A DNA stretch of 64,000 bases from Rhynchopus sp. YZ270_cl-10 (lineage: Eukaryota > Euglenozoa > Diplonemea > Diplonemida > Diplonemidae): contig OZ037834.1 of the NCBI GenBank assembly GCA_964035575.1, positions 310,001 through 374,000 on the forward strand, in the 5' to 3' direction. Below the pieces are notes generated by a model. It was not told the DNA's origin. It saw only the letters and a program-made list of their open reading frames with translations, and searched no databases. Positions 42,001 through 57,000 of this stretch are shown here, in pieces. A program made the translations under genes and the position numbers. Each line of letters begins with the position of its first letter. Positions within the stretch are counted from its first letter, which is position 1.

Positions 42001-45000
42001 CTGAACGACTGGGTTTGCGTGTGTCCACCACCGTCTGTTGGTAACGCCACTTCGAATGTTGCTGTGTGTGCTCTTGATGAGTGCACAGCGACATGTACAT
42101 CGTGTGAGGCTGACGTGTGTTCGGCTGGAGGTCAGACTTGTCAGGACCCGAAGCCTTTCTACACTGACAAGAACGACTGGTTCTGTGCGTGTCCTCCTCC
42201 TTCGAACGCAACACTTGTTGGTGCGCTTGCAGACTGCCGTGTGGACGAATGTGTGATGCACGGTAGCACGTGTACAGCTTCTGACCAAACTTGCACAGAC
42301 CCCGACTTGCTCGTTGAGCACGACTGGATGTGTGTGTGTCCCCCACCTGCAACCGGCAGTGCGACTGCGCAAGTGTCCGACTGCGTTCTGGATGAGTGCC
42401 TTGTGCAGAACTGCCCGACGTGCGCAAACACAACCTGCACCGACAACGACCAGACGTGCTCAGACCCTGACACCGACTGGAACGCTGTGAACGACTGGGT
42501 GTGCACCTGCCCTCCTCCTTCAACTGGAAGTGCGATTGCAAACTTTGCTGAGTGTGCGCTGAACGAGTGCACTGTGCCGTCCTGCGACACTTGTGAGAAG
42601 GATGTGTGCTCGAACGGAGGACAGACTTGCATTGATCCCATTCCGCTTTACACAACGAAGAGCGACTGGATCTGTGCGTGCCCTCCTCCTTCCAATGCAA
42701 CCCTTGTTGGTGGACTTGCAGACTGCAGAGTGGACGAGTGCAGTTTCTACGGCGGCACATGCACGAATGTGGGTCAGACTTGTGACGATCCCGACCAGCT
42801 TGTTGAGCATGACTGGACTTGCAACTGCCCTTCACCTGTAACTGGTGTTGCCACTGCTCTTGCAGCTTCGTGTGTGCTTGACGAATGTGTTGTTCAGAAC
42901 TGCCCAACATGTGCGAACTCCACCTGCACAGATGCCACACAGACTTGCGTTGAACCTGATGCAGACTGGCACTCGCTGAACGACTGGGTTTGCGTGTGTC
43001 CACCACCGTCTGTTGGTAACGCCACTTCGAATGTTGCTGTGTGTGCTCTTGATGAGTGCACAGCGACATGTACATCGTGTGAGGCTGACGTGTGTTCGGC
43101 TGGAGGTCAGACTTGTCAGGACCCGAAGCCTTTCTACACTGACAAGAACGACTGGTTCTGTGCGTGTCCTCCTCCTTCGAACGCAACACTTGTTGGTGCG
43201 CTTGCAGACTGCCGTGTGGACGAATGTGTGATGCACGGTAGCACGTGTACAGCTTCTGACCAAACTTGCACAGACCCCGACTTGCTCGTTGAGCACGACT
43301 GGATGTGTGTGTGTCCCTCACCTGCAACCGGCAGTGCGACTGCACAAGTGTCCGACTGCGTTCTCGATGAGTGCCTTGTGCAGAACTGCCCGACGTGCGC
43401 AAACACAACCTGCACCGACAACGACCAGACGTGCTCAGACCCTGACACCGACTGGAACGCTGTGAACGACTGGGTGTGCACCTGCCCTCCTCCATCAACT
43501 GGAAGTGCGATTGCAAACTTTGCTGAGTGTGCGCTGAACGAGTGCACTGTGCCGTCCTGCGACACTTGTGAGAAGGATGTGTGCTCGAACGGAGGACAGA
43601 CTTGCATTGATCCCATTCCGCTTTACACAACGAAGAGCGACTGGATCTGTGCGTGCCCTCCTCCTTCCAATGCAACCCTTGTTGGTGGACTTGCAGACTG
43701 CAGAGTGGACGAGTGCAGTTTCTACGGCGGCACATGCACGAATGTGGGTCAGACTTGTGACGATCCCGACCAGCTTGTTGAGCATGACTGGACTTGCAAC
43801 TGCCCTTCACCTGCAACTGGTGTTGCCACTGCTCTTGCAGCTTCGTGTGTGCTTGACGAATGTGTTGTGCAGAACTGCCCAACGTGTGCGAACTCCACCT
43901 GTACAGATGCCACACAGACTTGTGTTGAGCCTGATGCAGACTGGCACTCGCTGAACGACTGGGTTTGCGTGTGTCCACCACCTTCTGTTGGCAACGCCAC
44001 TTCGAATGTTGCTGTGTGTGCTCTTGATGAGTGCACAGCGACATGTCCATCGTGTGAGGCTGACGTGTGTTCGGCTGGAGGTCAGACTTGTCAGGACCCG
44101 AAGCCTTTCTACACTGACAAGAACGACTGGTTCTGTGCGTGCCCTCCTCCTTCGAACGCAACACTTGTTGGTGCGCTTGCAGACTGCAGAGTGGACGAAT
44201 GTGTGATGCACGGTAGCACGTGTACAGCTTCTGACCAAACTTGCACAGACCCCGACTTGCTCGTTGAGCACGACTGGATGTGTGTGTGTCCCTCACCTGC
44301 AACCGGCAGTGCGACTGCGCAAGTATCCGACTGCGTTCTCGACGAGTGCCTTGTGCAGAACTGCCCGACGTGCGCAAACACAACCTGCACCGACAACGAC
44401 CAGACGTGCTCAGACCCTGACACCGACTGGAACGCTGTGAACGACTGGGTGTGCACCTGCCCTCCTCCTTCAACTGGAAGTGCGATTGCAAACTTTGCTG
44501 AGTGTGCGCTGAACGAGTGCACTGTGCCGACTTGCGACACTTGTGAGAAGGATGTGTGCTCGAACGGAGGACAGACTTGCATTGATCCCATTCCGCTTTA
44601 CACAACGAAGAGCGACTGGATCTGTGCGTGCCCTCCCCCTTCGAACGCAACCCTTGTTGGTGGACTTGCAGACTGCAGAGTGGACGAGTGCAGTTTCTAC
44701 GGCGGCACATGCACGAATGTGGGTCAGACTTGTGACGATCCTGACCAGCTTGTTGAGCATGACTGGACTTGCAACTGCCCTTCACCTGCAACTGGTGTTG
44801 CCACTGCTCTTGCAGCTTCGTGTGTGCTTGACGAATGTGTTGTTCAGAACTGCCCAACGTGTGCGAACTCCACCTGCACAGATGCCACACAGACTTGTGT
44901 TGAGCCTGATGCAGACTGGCACTCGCTGAACGACTGGGTTTGCGTGTGTCCACCACCGTCTGTTGGTAACGCTACTTCGAATGTTGCTGTGTGTGCTCTT

Positions 45001-48000
45001 GATGAGTGCACAGCGACATGTCCATCGTGTGAGGCTGACGTGTGTTCGGCTGGAGGTCAGACTTGTCAGGACCCGAAGCCTTTCTACACTGACAAGAACG
45101 ACTGGTTCTGTGCGTGCCCTCCTCCTTCGAACGCAACACTTGTTGGTGCGCTTGCAGACTGCCGTGTGGACGAATGTGTGATGCACGGTAGCACATGCAC
45201 CGCTTCTGACCAAACTTGCACAGACCCCGACTTGCTCGTTGAGCACGACTGGATGTGTGTGTGTCCCTCACCTGCAACCGGCAGTGCGACTGCGCAAGTA
45301 TCCGACTGCGTTCTCGATGAGTGCCTTGTGCAGAACTGCCCGACATGCGCAAACACAACCTGCACCGACAACGACCAGACGTGCTCAGACCCTGACACCG
45401 ACTGGAACGCTGTGAACGACTGGGTGTGCACCTGCCCTCCTCCATCAACTGGAAGTGCGATTGCAAACTTTGCTGAGTGTGCGCTGAACGAGTGCACTGT
45501 GCCGTCCTGCGACACTTGTGAGAAGGATGTGTGCTCGAACGGAGGACAGACTTGCATTGATCCCATTCCGCTTTACACAACGAAGAGCGACTGGATCTGT
45601 GCGTGCCCTCCTCCTTCCAATGCAACCCTTGTTGGTGGACTTGCAGACTGCAGAGTGGACGAGTGCAGTTTCTACGGCGGCACATGCACGAATGTGGGTC
45701 AGACTTGTGACGATCCCGACCAGCTTGTTGAGCATGACTGGACTTGCAACTGCCCTTCACCTGCAACTGGTGTTGCCACTGCTCTTGCAGCTTCGTGTGT
45801 GCTTGACGAATGTGTTGTGCAGAACTGCCCAACGTGTGCGAACTCCACCTGCACAGATGCCACACAGACTTGTGTTGAGCCTGATGCAGACTGGCACTCG
45901 CTGAACGACTGGGTTTGCGTGTGTCCACCACCGTCTGTTGGCAACGCCACTTCGAATGTTGCTGTGTGTGCTCTTGATGAGTGCACAGCGACATGTCCGT
46001 CGTGTGAGGCTGACGTGTGTTCGGCTGGAGGTCAGACTTGTCAGGACCCGAAGCCTTTCTACACTGACAAGAACGACTGGTTCTGTGCGTGTCCTCCTCC
46101 TTCGAACGCAACACTTGTTGGTGCGCTTGCAGACTGCAGAGTGGACGAATGTGTGATGCACGGTAGCACGTGTACAGCTTCTGACCAAACTTGCACAGAC
46201 CCCGACTTGCTCGTTGAGCACGACTGGATGTGTGTGTGTCCCCCACCTGCAACCGGCAGTGCGACTGCACAAGTGTCCGACTGCGTTCTGGATGAGTGCC
46301 TTGTGCAGAACTGCCCGACATGCGCAAACACAACCTGTACCGACAACGACCAGACGTGCTCAGACCCTGACACCGACTGGAACGCTGTGAACGACTGGGT
46401 GTGCACCTGCCCTCCTCCTTCAACTGGAAGTGCGATTGCAAACTTTGCTGAGTGTGCGCTGAACGAGTGCACTGTGCCGACTTGCGACACTTGTGAGAAG
46501 GATGTGTGCTCGAACGGAGGACAGACTTGCATTGATCCCATTCCGCTTTACACAACGAAGAGCGACTGGATCTGTGCGTGCCCTCCCCCTTCGAACGCAA
46601 CCCTTGTTGGTGGACTTGCCGACTGCAGAGTGGACGAGTGCAGTTTCTACGGAGGCACATGCACGAATGTGGGTCAGACTTGTGACGATCCCGACCAGCT
46701 TGTTGAGCATGACTGGACTTGCAACTGCCCTTCACCTGCAACTGGTGTTGCCACTGCTCTTGCAGCTTCGTGTGTGCTTGACGAATGTGTTGTTCAGAAC
46801 TGCCCAACATGTGCGAACTCCACCTGCACAGATGCCACACAGACTTGTGTTGAACCTGATGCAGACTGGCACTCGCTGAACGACTGGGTTTGCGTGTGTC
46901 CACCACCGTCTGTTGGTAACGCCACTTCGAATGTTGCTGTGTGTGCTCTTGATGAGTGCACAGCGACATGTCCATCGTGTGAGGCTGACGTGTGTTCGGC
47001 TGGAGGTCAGACTTGTCAGGACCCGAAGCCTTTCTACACTGACAAGAACGACTGGTTCTGTGCGTGCCCTCCTCCTTCGAACGCAACACTTGTTGGTGCG
47101 CTTGCAGACTGCCGTGTGGACGAATGTACTCTGTACGGAACTACATGCACAAGCGGAGGGCAATTATGCACAGACCCCGACTTGCTCGTTGAGCACGACT
47201 GGATGTGTGTGTGTCCCTCACCTGCAACTGGCAGTGCGACTGCGCAAGTATCCGACTGCGTTCTGGATGAGTGCCTTGTGCAGAACTGCCCGACATGCGC
47301 AAACACAACCTGCACCGACAACGACCAGACGTGCTCAGACCCTGACACCGACTGGAACGCTGTGAACGACTGGGTGTGCACCTGCCCTCCTCCTTCAACT
47401 GGAAGTGCGATTGCAAACTTTGCTGAGTGTGCGCTGAACGAGTGCACTGTGCCGTCCTGCGACACTTGTGAGAAGGATGTGTGCTCGAACGGAGGACAGA
47501 CTTGCATTGATCCCATTCCGCTTTACACAACGAAGAGCGACTGGATCTGTGCGTGCCCTCCTCCTTCCAATGCAACCCTTGTTGGTGGACTTGCAGACTG
47601 CAGAGTGGACGAGTGCAGTTTCTACGGCGGCACATGCACGAATGTGGGTCAGACTTGTGACGATCCCGACCAGCTTGTTGAGCATGACTGGACTTGCAAC
47701 TGCCCTTCACCTGCAACTGGTGTTGCCACTGCTCTTGCAGCTTCGTGTGTGCTTGACGAATGTGTTGTTCAGAACTGCCCAACGTGTGCGAATTCCACCT
47801 GCACAGATGCCACACAGACTTGCGTTGAGCCTGATGCAGACTGGCACTCGCTGAACGACTGGGTTTGCGTGTGTCCACCACCGTCTGTTGGTAACGCCAC
47901 TTCGAATGTTGCTGTGTGTGCTCTTGATGAGTGCACAGCGACATGTCCATCGTGTGAGGCTGACGTGTGTTCGGCTGGAGGTCAGACTTGTCAGGACCCG

Positions 48001-51000
48001 AAGCCTTTCTACACTGACAAGAACGACTGGTTCTGTGCGTGCCCTCCTCCTTCGAACGCAACACTTGTTGGTGCGCTTGCAGACTGCCGTGTGGACGAAT
48101 GTGTGATGCACGGTAGCACATGCACCGCTTCTGACCAAACTTGCAAAGACCCCGACTTGCTCGTTGAGCACGACTGGATGTGTGTGTGTCCCTCACCTGC
48201 AACCGGCAGTGCGACTGCGCAAGTATCCGACTGCGTTCTCGATGAGTGCCTTGTGCAGAACTGCCCGACATGCGCAAACACAACCTGTACCGACAACGAC
48301 CAGACGTGCTCAGACCCTGACACCGACTGGAACGCTGTGAACGACTGGGTGTGCACCTGCCCTCCTCCTTCAACTGGAAGTGCGATTGCAAACTTTGCTG
48401 AGTGTGCGCTGAACGAGTGCACTGTGCCGTCCTGCGACACTTGTGAGAAGAATATATGTGGGGCAAGTGGTCAGACTTGCATTGATCCCATTCCGCTTTA
48501 CACAACGAAGAGCGACTGGATCTGTGCGTGCCCTCCTCCTTCGAACGCAACCCTTGTTGGTGGACTTGCCGACTGCAGAGTGGATGAGTGCAGTTTCTAC
48601 GGCGGCACATGCACGAATGTGGGTCAGACTTGTGACGATCCCGACCAGCTTGTTGAGCATGACTGGACTTGCAACTGCCCTTCACCTGCAACTGGTGTTG
48701 CCACTGCTCTTGCAGCTTCGTGTGTGCTTGACGAATGTGTTGTTCAGAACTGCCCAACGTGTGCGAACTCCACCTGCACAGATGCCACACAGACTTGTGT
48801 TGAGCCTGATGCAGACTGGCACTCGCTGAACGACTGGGTTTGCGTGTGTCCACCACCGTCTGTTGGTAACGCCACTTCGAATGTTGCTGTGTGTGCTCTT
48901 GATGAGTGCACAGCGACATGTCCGTCGTGCGAAGCAAACTTGTGTTCGAACAATGGTCAGACCTGTCAGGACCCGAAGCCTTTCTACACTGACAAGAACG
49001 ACTGGTTCTGTGCGTGTCCTCCTCCTTCGAACGCAACACTTGTTGGTGCGCTTGCAGACTGCCGTGTGGACGAATGTACTCTGTACGGAACTACATGCAC
49101 AAGCGGAGGGCAATTATGCACAGATCCCGACTTGCTCGTTGAGCACGACTGGATGTGTGTGTGTCCCTCACCTGCAACCGGCAGTGCGACTGCGCAAGTA
49201 TCCGACTGCGTTCTCGACGAGTGCCTTGTGCAGAACTGCCCGACATGCGCAAACACAACCTGCACCGACAACGACCAGACGTGCTCAGACCCTGACACCG
49301 ACTGGAACGCTGTGAACGACTGGGTGTGCACCTGCCCTCCTCCTTCAACTGGAAGTGCGATTGCAAACTTTGCTGAGTGTGCGCTGAACGAGTGCACTGT
49401 GCCGTCCTGCGACACTTGTGAGAAGGATGTGTGCTCGAACGGAGGACAGACTTGCATTGATCCCATTCCGCTTTACACAACGAAGAGCGACTGGATCTGT
49501 GCGTGCCCTCCTCCTTCCAATGCAACCCTTGTTGGTGGACTTGCCGACTGCAGAGTGGACGAGTGCAGTTTCTACGGCGGCACATGCACGAATGTGGGTC
49601 AGACTTGTGACGATCCCGACCAGCTTGTTGAGCATGACTGGACTTGCAACTGCCCTTCACCTGCAACTGGTGTTGCCACTGCTCTTGCAGCTTCGTGTGT
49701 GCTTGACGAATGTGTTGTTCAGAACTGCCCAACATGTGCGAACTCCACCTGCACAGATGCGACACAGACTTGCGTTGAACCTGATGCAGACTGGCACTCG
49801 CTGAACGACTGGGTTTGCGTGTGTCCACCACCGTCTGTTGGCAACGCCACTTCGAATGTTGCTGTGTGTGCTCTTGATGAGTGCACAGCGACATGCCCTT
49901 CGTGTGAGGCTGACGTATGTTCGAACAATGGTCAGACCTGTCAGGACCCGAAGCCTTTCTACACTGACAAGAACGACTGGTTCTGTGCGTGTCCTCCTCC
50001 TTCGAACGCAACACTTGTTGGCGCGCTTGCAGACTGCCGTGTGGACGAATGTACTCTGTACGGAACTACATGCACAAGCGGAGGGCAATTATGCACAGAT
50101 CCCGACTTGCTCGTTGAGCACGACTGGATGTGTGTGTGTCCCTCACCTGCAACCGGCAGTGCGACTGCACAAGTGTCCGACTGCGTTCTGGATGAGTGCC
50201 TTGTGCAGAACTGCCCGACATGCGCAAACACAACCTGTACCGACAACGACCAGACGTGCTCAGACCCTGACACCGACTGGAACGCTGTGAACGACTGGGT
50301 GTGCACCTGCCCTCCTCCATCAACTGGAAGTGCGATTGCAAACTTTGCTGAGTGTGCGCTGAACGAGTGCACTGTGCCGTCCTGCGACACTTGTGAGAAG
50401 GATGTGTGCTCGAATGGAGGACAGACTTGCATTGATCCCATTCCGCTTTACACAACGAAGAGCGACTGGATCTGTGCGTGCCCTCCTCCTTCGAACGCAA
50501 CCCTTGTTGGTGGACTTGCAGACTGCAGAGTGGACGAGTGCAGTTTCTACGGCGGCACATGCACGAATGTGGGTCAGACTTGTGACGACCCCGACCAGCT
50601 TGTTGAGCATGACTGGACTTGCAACTGCCCTTCACCTGCAACTGGTGTTGCCACTGCTCTTGCAGCTTCGTGTGTGCTTGACGAATGTGTTGTGCAGAAC
50701 TGCCCAACGTGTGCGAACTCCACCTGCACAGATGCCACACAGACTTGCGTTGAGCCTGATGCAGACTGGCACTCGCTGAACGACTGGGTTTGCGTGTGTC
50801 CACCACCGTCTGTTGGCAACGCCACTTCGAATGTTGCTGTGTGTGCTCTTGATGAGTGCACAGCGACATGTCCGTCGTGCGAAGCAAACTTGTGCTCGAA
50901 CAATGGTCAGACCTGTCAGGACCCGAAGCCTTTCTACACTGACAAGAACGACTGGTTCTGTGCGTGCCCTCCTCCTTCGAACGCAACACTTGTTGGTGCG

Positions 51001-54000
51001 CTTGCAGACTGCCGTGTGGACGAATGTACTCTGTACGGAACTACATGCACAAGCGGAGGGCAATTATGCACAGATCCCGACTTGCTCGTTGAGCACGACT
51101 GGATGTGTGTGTGTCCCTCACCTGCAACCGGCAGTGCGACTGCGCAAGTGTCCGACTGCGTTCTGGATGAGTGCCTTGTGCAGAACTGCCCGACATGCGC
51201 AAACACAACCTGTACCGACAACGACCAGACGTGCTCAGACCCTGACACCGACTGGAACGCTGTGAACGACTGGGTGTGCACCTGCCCTCCTCCTTCAACT
51301 GGAAGTGCGATTGCAAACTTTGCTGAGTGTGCGCTGAACGAGTGCACTGTGCCGTCCTGCGACACTTGTGAGAAGGATGTGTGCTCGAATGGAGGACAGA
51401 CTTGCATTGATCCCATTCCGCTTTACACAACGAAGAGCGACTGGATCTGTGCGTGCCCTCCTCCTTCGAACGCAACCCTTGTTGGTGGACTTGCCGACTG
51501 CAGAGTGGACGAGTGCAGTTTCTACGGCGGCACATGCACGAATGTGGGTCAGACTTGTGACGATCCCGACCAGCTTGTTGAGCATGACTGGACTTGCAAC
51601 TGCCCTTCACCTGCAACTGGTGTTGCCACTGCTCTTGCAGCTTCGTGTGTGCTTGACGAATGTGTTGTTCAGAACTGCCCAACGTGTGCGAATTCCACCT
51701 GCACAGATGCCACACAGACTTGCGTTGAGCCTGATGCAGACTGGCACTCGCTGAACGACTGGGTTTGCGTGTGTCCACCACCGTCTGTTGGTAACGCCAC
51801 TTCGAATGTTGCTGTGTGTGCTCTTGATGAGTGCACAGCGACATGTCCTTCGTGCGAAGCAAACTTGTGTTCGAACAATGGTCAGACCTGTCAAGACCCG
51901 AAGCCTTTCTACACTGACAAGAACGACTGGTTCTGTGCGTGTCCTCCTCCTTCGAACGCAACACTTGTTGGTGCGCTTGCAGATTGCAGAGTGGACGAAT
52001 GTACTCTGTACGGAACTACATGCACAAGCGGAGGGCAATTATGCACAGACCCCGACTTGCTCGTTGAGCACGACTGGATGTGTGTGTGTCCCTCACCTGC
52101 AACTGGCAGTGCGACTGCGCAAGTATCCGACTGCGTTCTCGATGAGTGCCTTGTGCAGAACTGCCCGACATGCGCAAACACAACCTGCACCGACAACGAC
52201 CAGACGTGCTCAGACCCTGACACCGACTGGAACGCTGTGAACGACTGGGTGTGCACCTGCCCTCCTCCTTCAACTGGAAGTGCGATTGCAAACTTTGCTG
52301 AGTGTGCGCTGAACGAGTGCACTGTGCCGTCCTGCGACACTTGTGAGAAGGATGTGTGCTCGAACGGAGGACAGACTTGCATTGATCCCATTCCGCTTTA
52401 CACAACGAAGAGCGACTGGATCTGTGCGTGCCCTCCTCCTTCCAATGCAACCCTTGTTGGTGGACTTGCCGACTGCAGAGTGGACGAGTGCAGTTTCTAC
52501 GGCGGCACATGCACGAATGTGGGTCAGACTTGTGACGATCCCGACCAGCTTGTTGAGCATGACTGGACTTGCAACTGCCCTTCACCTGCAACTGGTGTTG
52601 CCACTGCTCTTGCAGCTTCGTGTGTGCTTGACGAATGTGTTGTGCAGAACTGCCCAACGTGTGCGAACTCCACCTGTACAGATGCCACACAGACTTGTGT
52701 TGAGCCTGATGCAGACTGGCACTCGCTGAACGACTGGGTTTGCGTGTGTCCACCACCGTCTGTTGGTAACGCCACTTCGAATGTTGCTGTGTGTGCTCTT
52801 GATGAGTGCACAGCGACATGTCCTTCGTGCGAAGCAAACTTGTGTTCGAACAATGGTCAGACCTGTCAAGACCCGAAGCCTTTCTACACTGACAAGAACG
52901 ACTGGTTCTGTGCGTGCCCTCCTCCTTCGAACGCAACACTTGTTGGTGCGCTTGCAGACTGCCGTGTGGACGAATGTACTCTGTACGGAACTACATGCAC
53001 AAGCGGAGGGCAATTGTGCACAGACCCCGACTTGCTCGTTGAGCACGACTGGATGTGTGTGTGTCCCTCACCTGCAACCGGCAGTGCGACTGCGCAAGTA
53101 TCCGACTGCGTTCTCGACGAGTGCCTTGTGCAGAACTGCCCGACATGCGCAAACACAACCTGCACCGACAACGACCAGACGTGCTCAGACCCTGACACCG
53201 ACTGGAACGCTGTGAACGACTGGGTGTGCACCTGCCCTCCTCCTTCAACTGGAAGTGCGATTGCAAACTTTGCTGAGTGCGCGCTGAACGAGTGCACTGT
53301 GCCGTCCTGCGACACTTGTGAGAAGGATGTGTGCTCGAACGGAGGACAGACTTGCATTGATCCCATTCCGCTTTACACAACGAAGAGCGACTGGATCTGT
53401 GCGTGCCCTCCTCCTTCCAATGCAACCCTTGTTGGTGGACTTGCCGACTGCAGAGTGGACGAGTGCAGTTTCTACGGCGGCACATGCACGAATGTGGGTC
53501 AGACTTGTGACGATCCTGACCAGCTTGTTGAGCATGACTGGACTTGCAACTGCCCTTCACCTGCAACTGGTGTTGCCACTGCTCTTGCAGCTTCGTGTGT
53601 GCTTGACGAATGTGTTGTTCAGAACTGCCCAACATGTGCGAACTCCACCTGCACAGATGCCACACAGACTTGCGTTGAACCTGATGCAGACTGGCACTCG
53701 CTGAACGACTGGGTTTGCGTGTGTCCACCTCCTTCTGTTGGTAACGCCACTTCGAATGTTGCTGTGTGTGCTCTTGATGAGTGCACAGCGACATGTCCAT
53801 CGTGTGAGGCTGACGTGTGTTCGGCTGGAGGTCAGACTTGTCAGGACCCGAAGCCTTTCTACACTGACAAGAACGACTGGTTCTGTGCGTGCCCTCCTCC
53901 TTCGAACGCAACACTTGTTGGTGCGCTTGCAGACTGCCGTGTGGACGAATGTGAAAAGCATGGTATTACCTGCACAAACGGAGGGCAATTATGCACAGAC

Positions 54001-57000
54001 CCCGACTTGCTCGTTGAGCACGACTGGATGTGTGTGTGTCCCTCACCTGCAACTGGCAGTGCGACTGCGCAAGTATCCGACTGCGTTCTGGATGAGTGCC
54101 TTGTGCAGAACTGCCCGACATGCGCAAACACAACCTGCACCGACAACGACCAGACGTGCTCAGACCCTGACACCGACTGGAACGCTGTGAACGACTGGGT
54201 GTGCACCTGCCCTCCTCCTTCAACTGGAAGTGCGATTGCAAACTTTGCTGAGTGTGCGCTGAACGAGTGCACTGTGCCGTCCTGCGACACTTGTGAGAAG
54301 GATGTGTGCTCGAACGGAGGACAGACTTGCATTGATCCCATTCCGCTTTACACAACGAAGAGCGACTGGATCTGTGCGTGCCCTCCTCCTTCCAATGCAA
54401 CCCTTGTTGGTGGACTTGCAGACTGCAGAGTGGACGAGTGCAGTTTCTACGGCGGCACATGCACGAATGTGGGTCAGACTTGTGACGATCCCGACCAGCT
54501 TGTTGAGCATGACTGGACTTGCAACTGCCCTTCACCTGCAACTGGTGTTGCCACTGCTCTTGCAGCTTCGTGTGTGCTTGACGAATGTGTTGTGCAGAAC
54601 TGCCCAACATGTGCGAACTCCACCTGCACAGATGCCACACAGACTTGCGTTGAACCTGATGCAGACTGGCACTCGCTGAACGACTGGGTTTGCGTGTGTC
54701 CACCACCGTCTGTTGGCAACGCCACTTCGAATGTTGCTGTGTGTGCTCTTGATGAGTGCACAGCGACATGCCCGTCGTGCGAATCTGACGTGTGTTCGGC
54801 TGGAGGTCAGACTTGTCAGGACCCGAAGCCTTTCTACACTGACAAGAACGACTGGTTCTGTGCGTGTCCTCCTCCTTCGAACGCAACCCTTGTTGGTGCG
54901 CTTGCAGACTGCCGTGTGGACGAATGTACCCTGTACGGAACTACATGCACAAGCGGAGGGCAATTATGCACAGATCCCGACTTGCTCGTTGAGCACGACT
55001 GGATGTGTGTGTGTCCCTCACCTGCAACCGGCAGTGCGACTGCGCAAGTATCCGACTGCGTTCTCGATGAGTGCCTTGTGCAGAACTGCCCGACATGCGC
55101 AAACACAACCTGCACCGACAACGACCAGACGTGCTCAGACCCTGACACCGACTGGAACGCTGTGAACGACTGGGTGTGCACCTGCCCTCCTCCATCAACT
55201 GGAAGTGCGATTGCAAACTTTGCTGAGTGTGCGCTGAACGAGTGCACTATGCCGTCCTGCGACACTTGTGAGAAGGATGTGTGCTCGAATGGAGGACAGA
55301 CTTGCATTGATCCCATTCCGCTTTACACAACGAAGAGCGACTGGATCTGTGCGTGCCCTCCTCCTTCGAACGCAACCCTTGTTGGTGGACTTGCCGACTG
55401 CAGAGTGGACGAGTGCAGTTTCTACGGCGGCACATGCACGAATGTGGGTCAGACTTGTGACGATCCCGACCAGCTTGTTGAGCATGACTGGACTTGCAAC
55501 TGCCCTTCACCTGCAACTGGTGTTGCCACTGCTCTTGCAGCTTCGTGTGTGCTTGACGAATGTGTTGTTCAGAACTGCCCAACATGTGCGAACTCCACCT
55601 GCACAGATGCCACACAGACTTGTGTTGAGCCTGATGCAGACTGGCACTCGCTGAACGACTGGGTTTGCGTGTGTCCACCACCGTCTGTTGGTAACGCCAC
55701 TTCGAATGTTGCTGTGTGTGCTCTTGATGAGTGCACAGCGACATGCCCGTCGTGCGAATCTGACGTGTGTTCGGCTGGAGGTCAGACTTGTCAGGACCCG
55801 AAGCCTTTCTACACTGACAAGAACGACTGGTTCTGTGCGTGCCCTCCTCCTTCGAACGCAACCCTTGTTGGTGCGCTTGCAGACTGCCGTGTGGACGAAT
55901 GTACCCTGTACGGAACTACATGCACAAGCGGAGGGCAATTATGCACAGATCCCGACTTGCTCGTTGAGCACGACTGGATGTGTGTGTGTCCCCCACCTGC
56001 AACCGGCAGTGCGACTGCGCAAGTATCCGACTGCGTTCTCGACGAGTGCCTTGTGCAGAACTGCCCGACATGCGCAAACACAACCTGCACCGACAACGAC
56101 CAGACGTGCTCAGACCCTGACACCGACTGGAACGCTGTGAACGACTGGGTGTGCACCTGCCCTCCTCCATCAACTGGAAGTGCGATTGCAAACTTTGCTG
56201 AGTGTGCGCTGAACGAGTGCACTGTGCCGTCCTGCGACACTTGTGAGAAGGATGTGTGCTCGAACGGAGGACAGACTTGCATTGATCCCATTCCGCTTTA
56301 CACAACGAAGAGCGACTGGATCTGTGCGTGCCCTCCTCCTTCCAATGCAACCCTTGTTGGTGGACTTGCCGACTGCAGAGTGGACGAGTGCAGTTTCTAC
56401 GGCGGCACATGCACGAATGTGGGTCAGACTTGTGACGATCCCGACCAGCTTGTTGAGCATGACTGGACTTGCAACTGCCCTTCACCTGCAACTGGTGTTG
56501 CCACTGCTCTTGCAGCTTCGTGTGTGCTTGACGAATGTGTTGTTCAGAACTGCCCAACGTGTGCGAATTCCACCTGCACAGATGCCACACAGACTTGCGT
56601 TGAGCCTGATGCAGACTGGCACTCGCTGAACGACTGGGTTTGCGTGTGTCCACCACCTTCTGTTGGCAACGCCACTTCGAATGTTGCTGTGTGTGCTCTT
56701 GATGAGTGCACAGCGACATGTCCTTCGTGCGAAGCTGACGTGTGTTCGGCTGGAGGTCAGACTTGTCAGGACCCGAAGCCTTTCTACACTGACAAGAACG
56801 ACTGGTTCTGTGCGTGCCCTCCTCCTTCGAACGCAACACTTGTTGGTGCGCTTGCAGACTGCCGTGTGGACGAATGTACTCTGTACGGAACTACATGCAC
56901 AAGCGGAGGGCAATTATGCACAGATCCCGACTTGCTCGTTGAGCACGACTGGATGTGTGTGTGTCCCTCACCTGCAACTGGCAGTGCGACTGCGCAAGTG

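Noticed and set aside
41771-55000. Very long minus-strand open frames (over 1,000 codons at 41771-44956, 700 at 44972-47089, 630 at 47141-49039)
   Set aside because: They are antisense shadows of array 1. The repeat unit is a multiple of three and happens to lack stops in that frame, so the opening repeats with every unit. The encoded peptide is a low-quality Ser/Arg/Gln/His repeat, while the sense strand gives coherent Cys modules.
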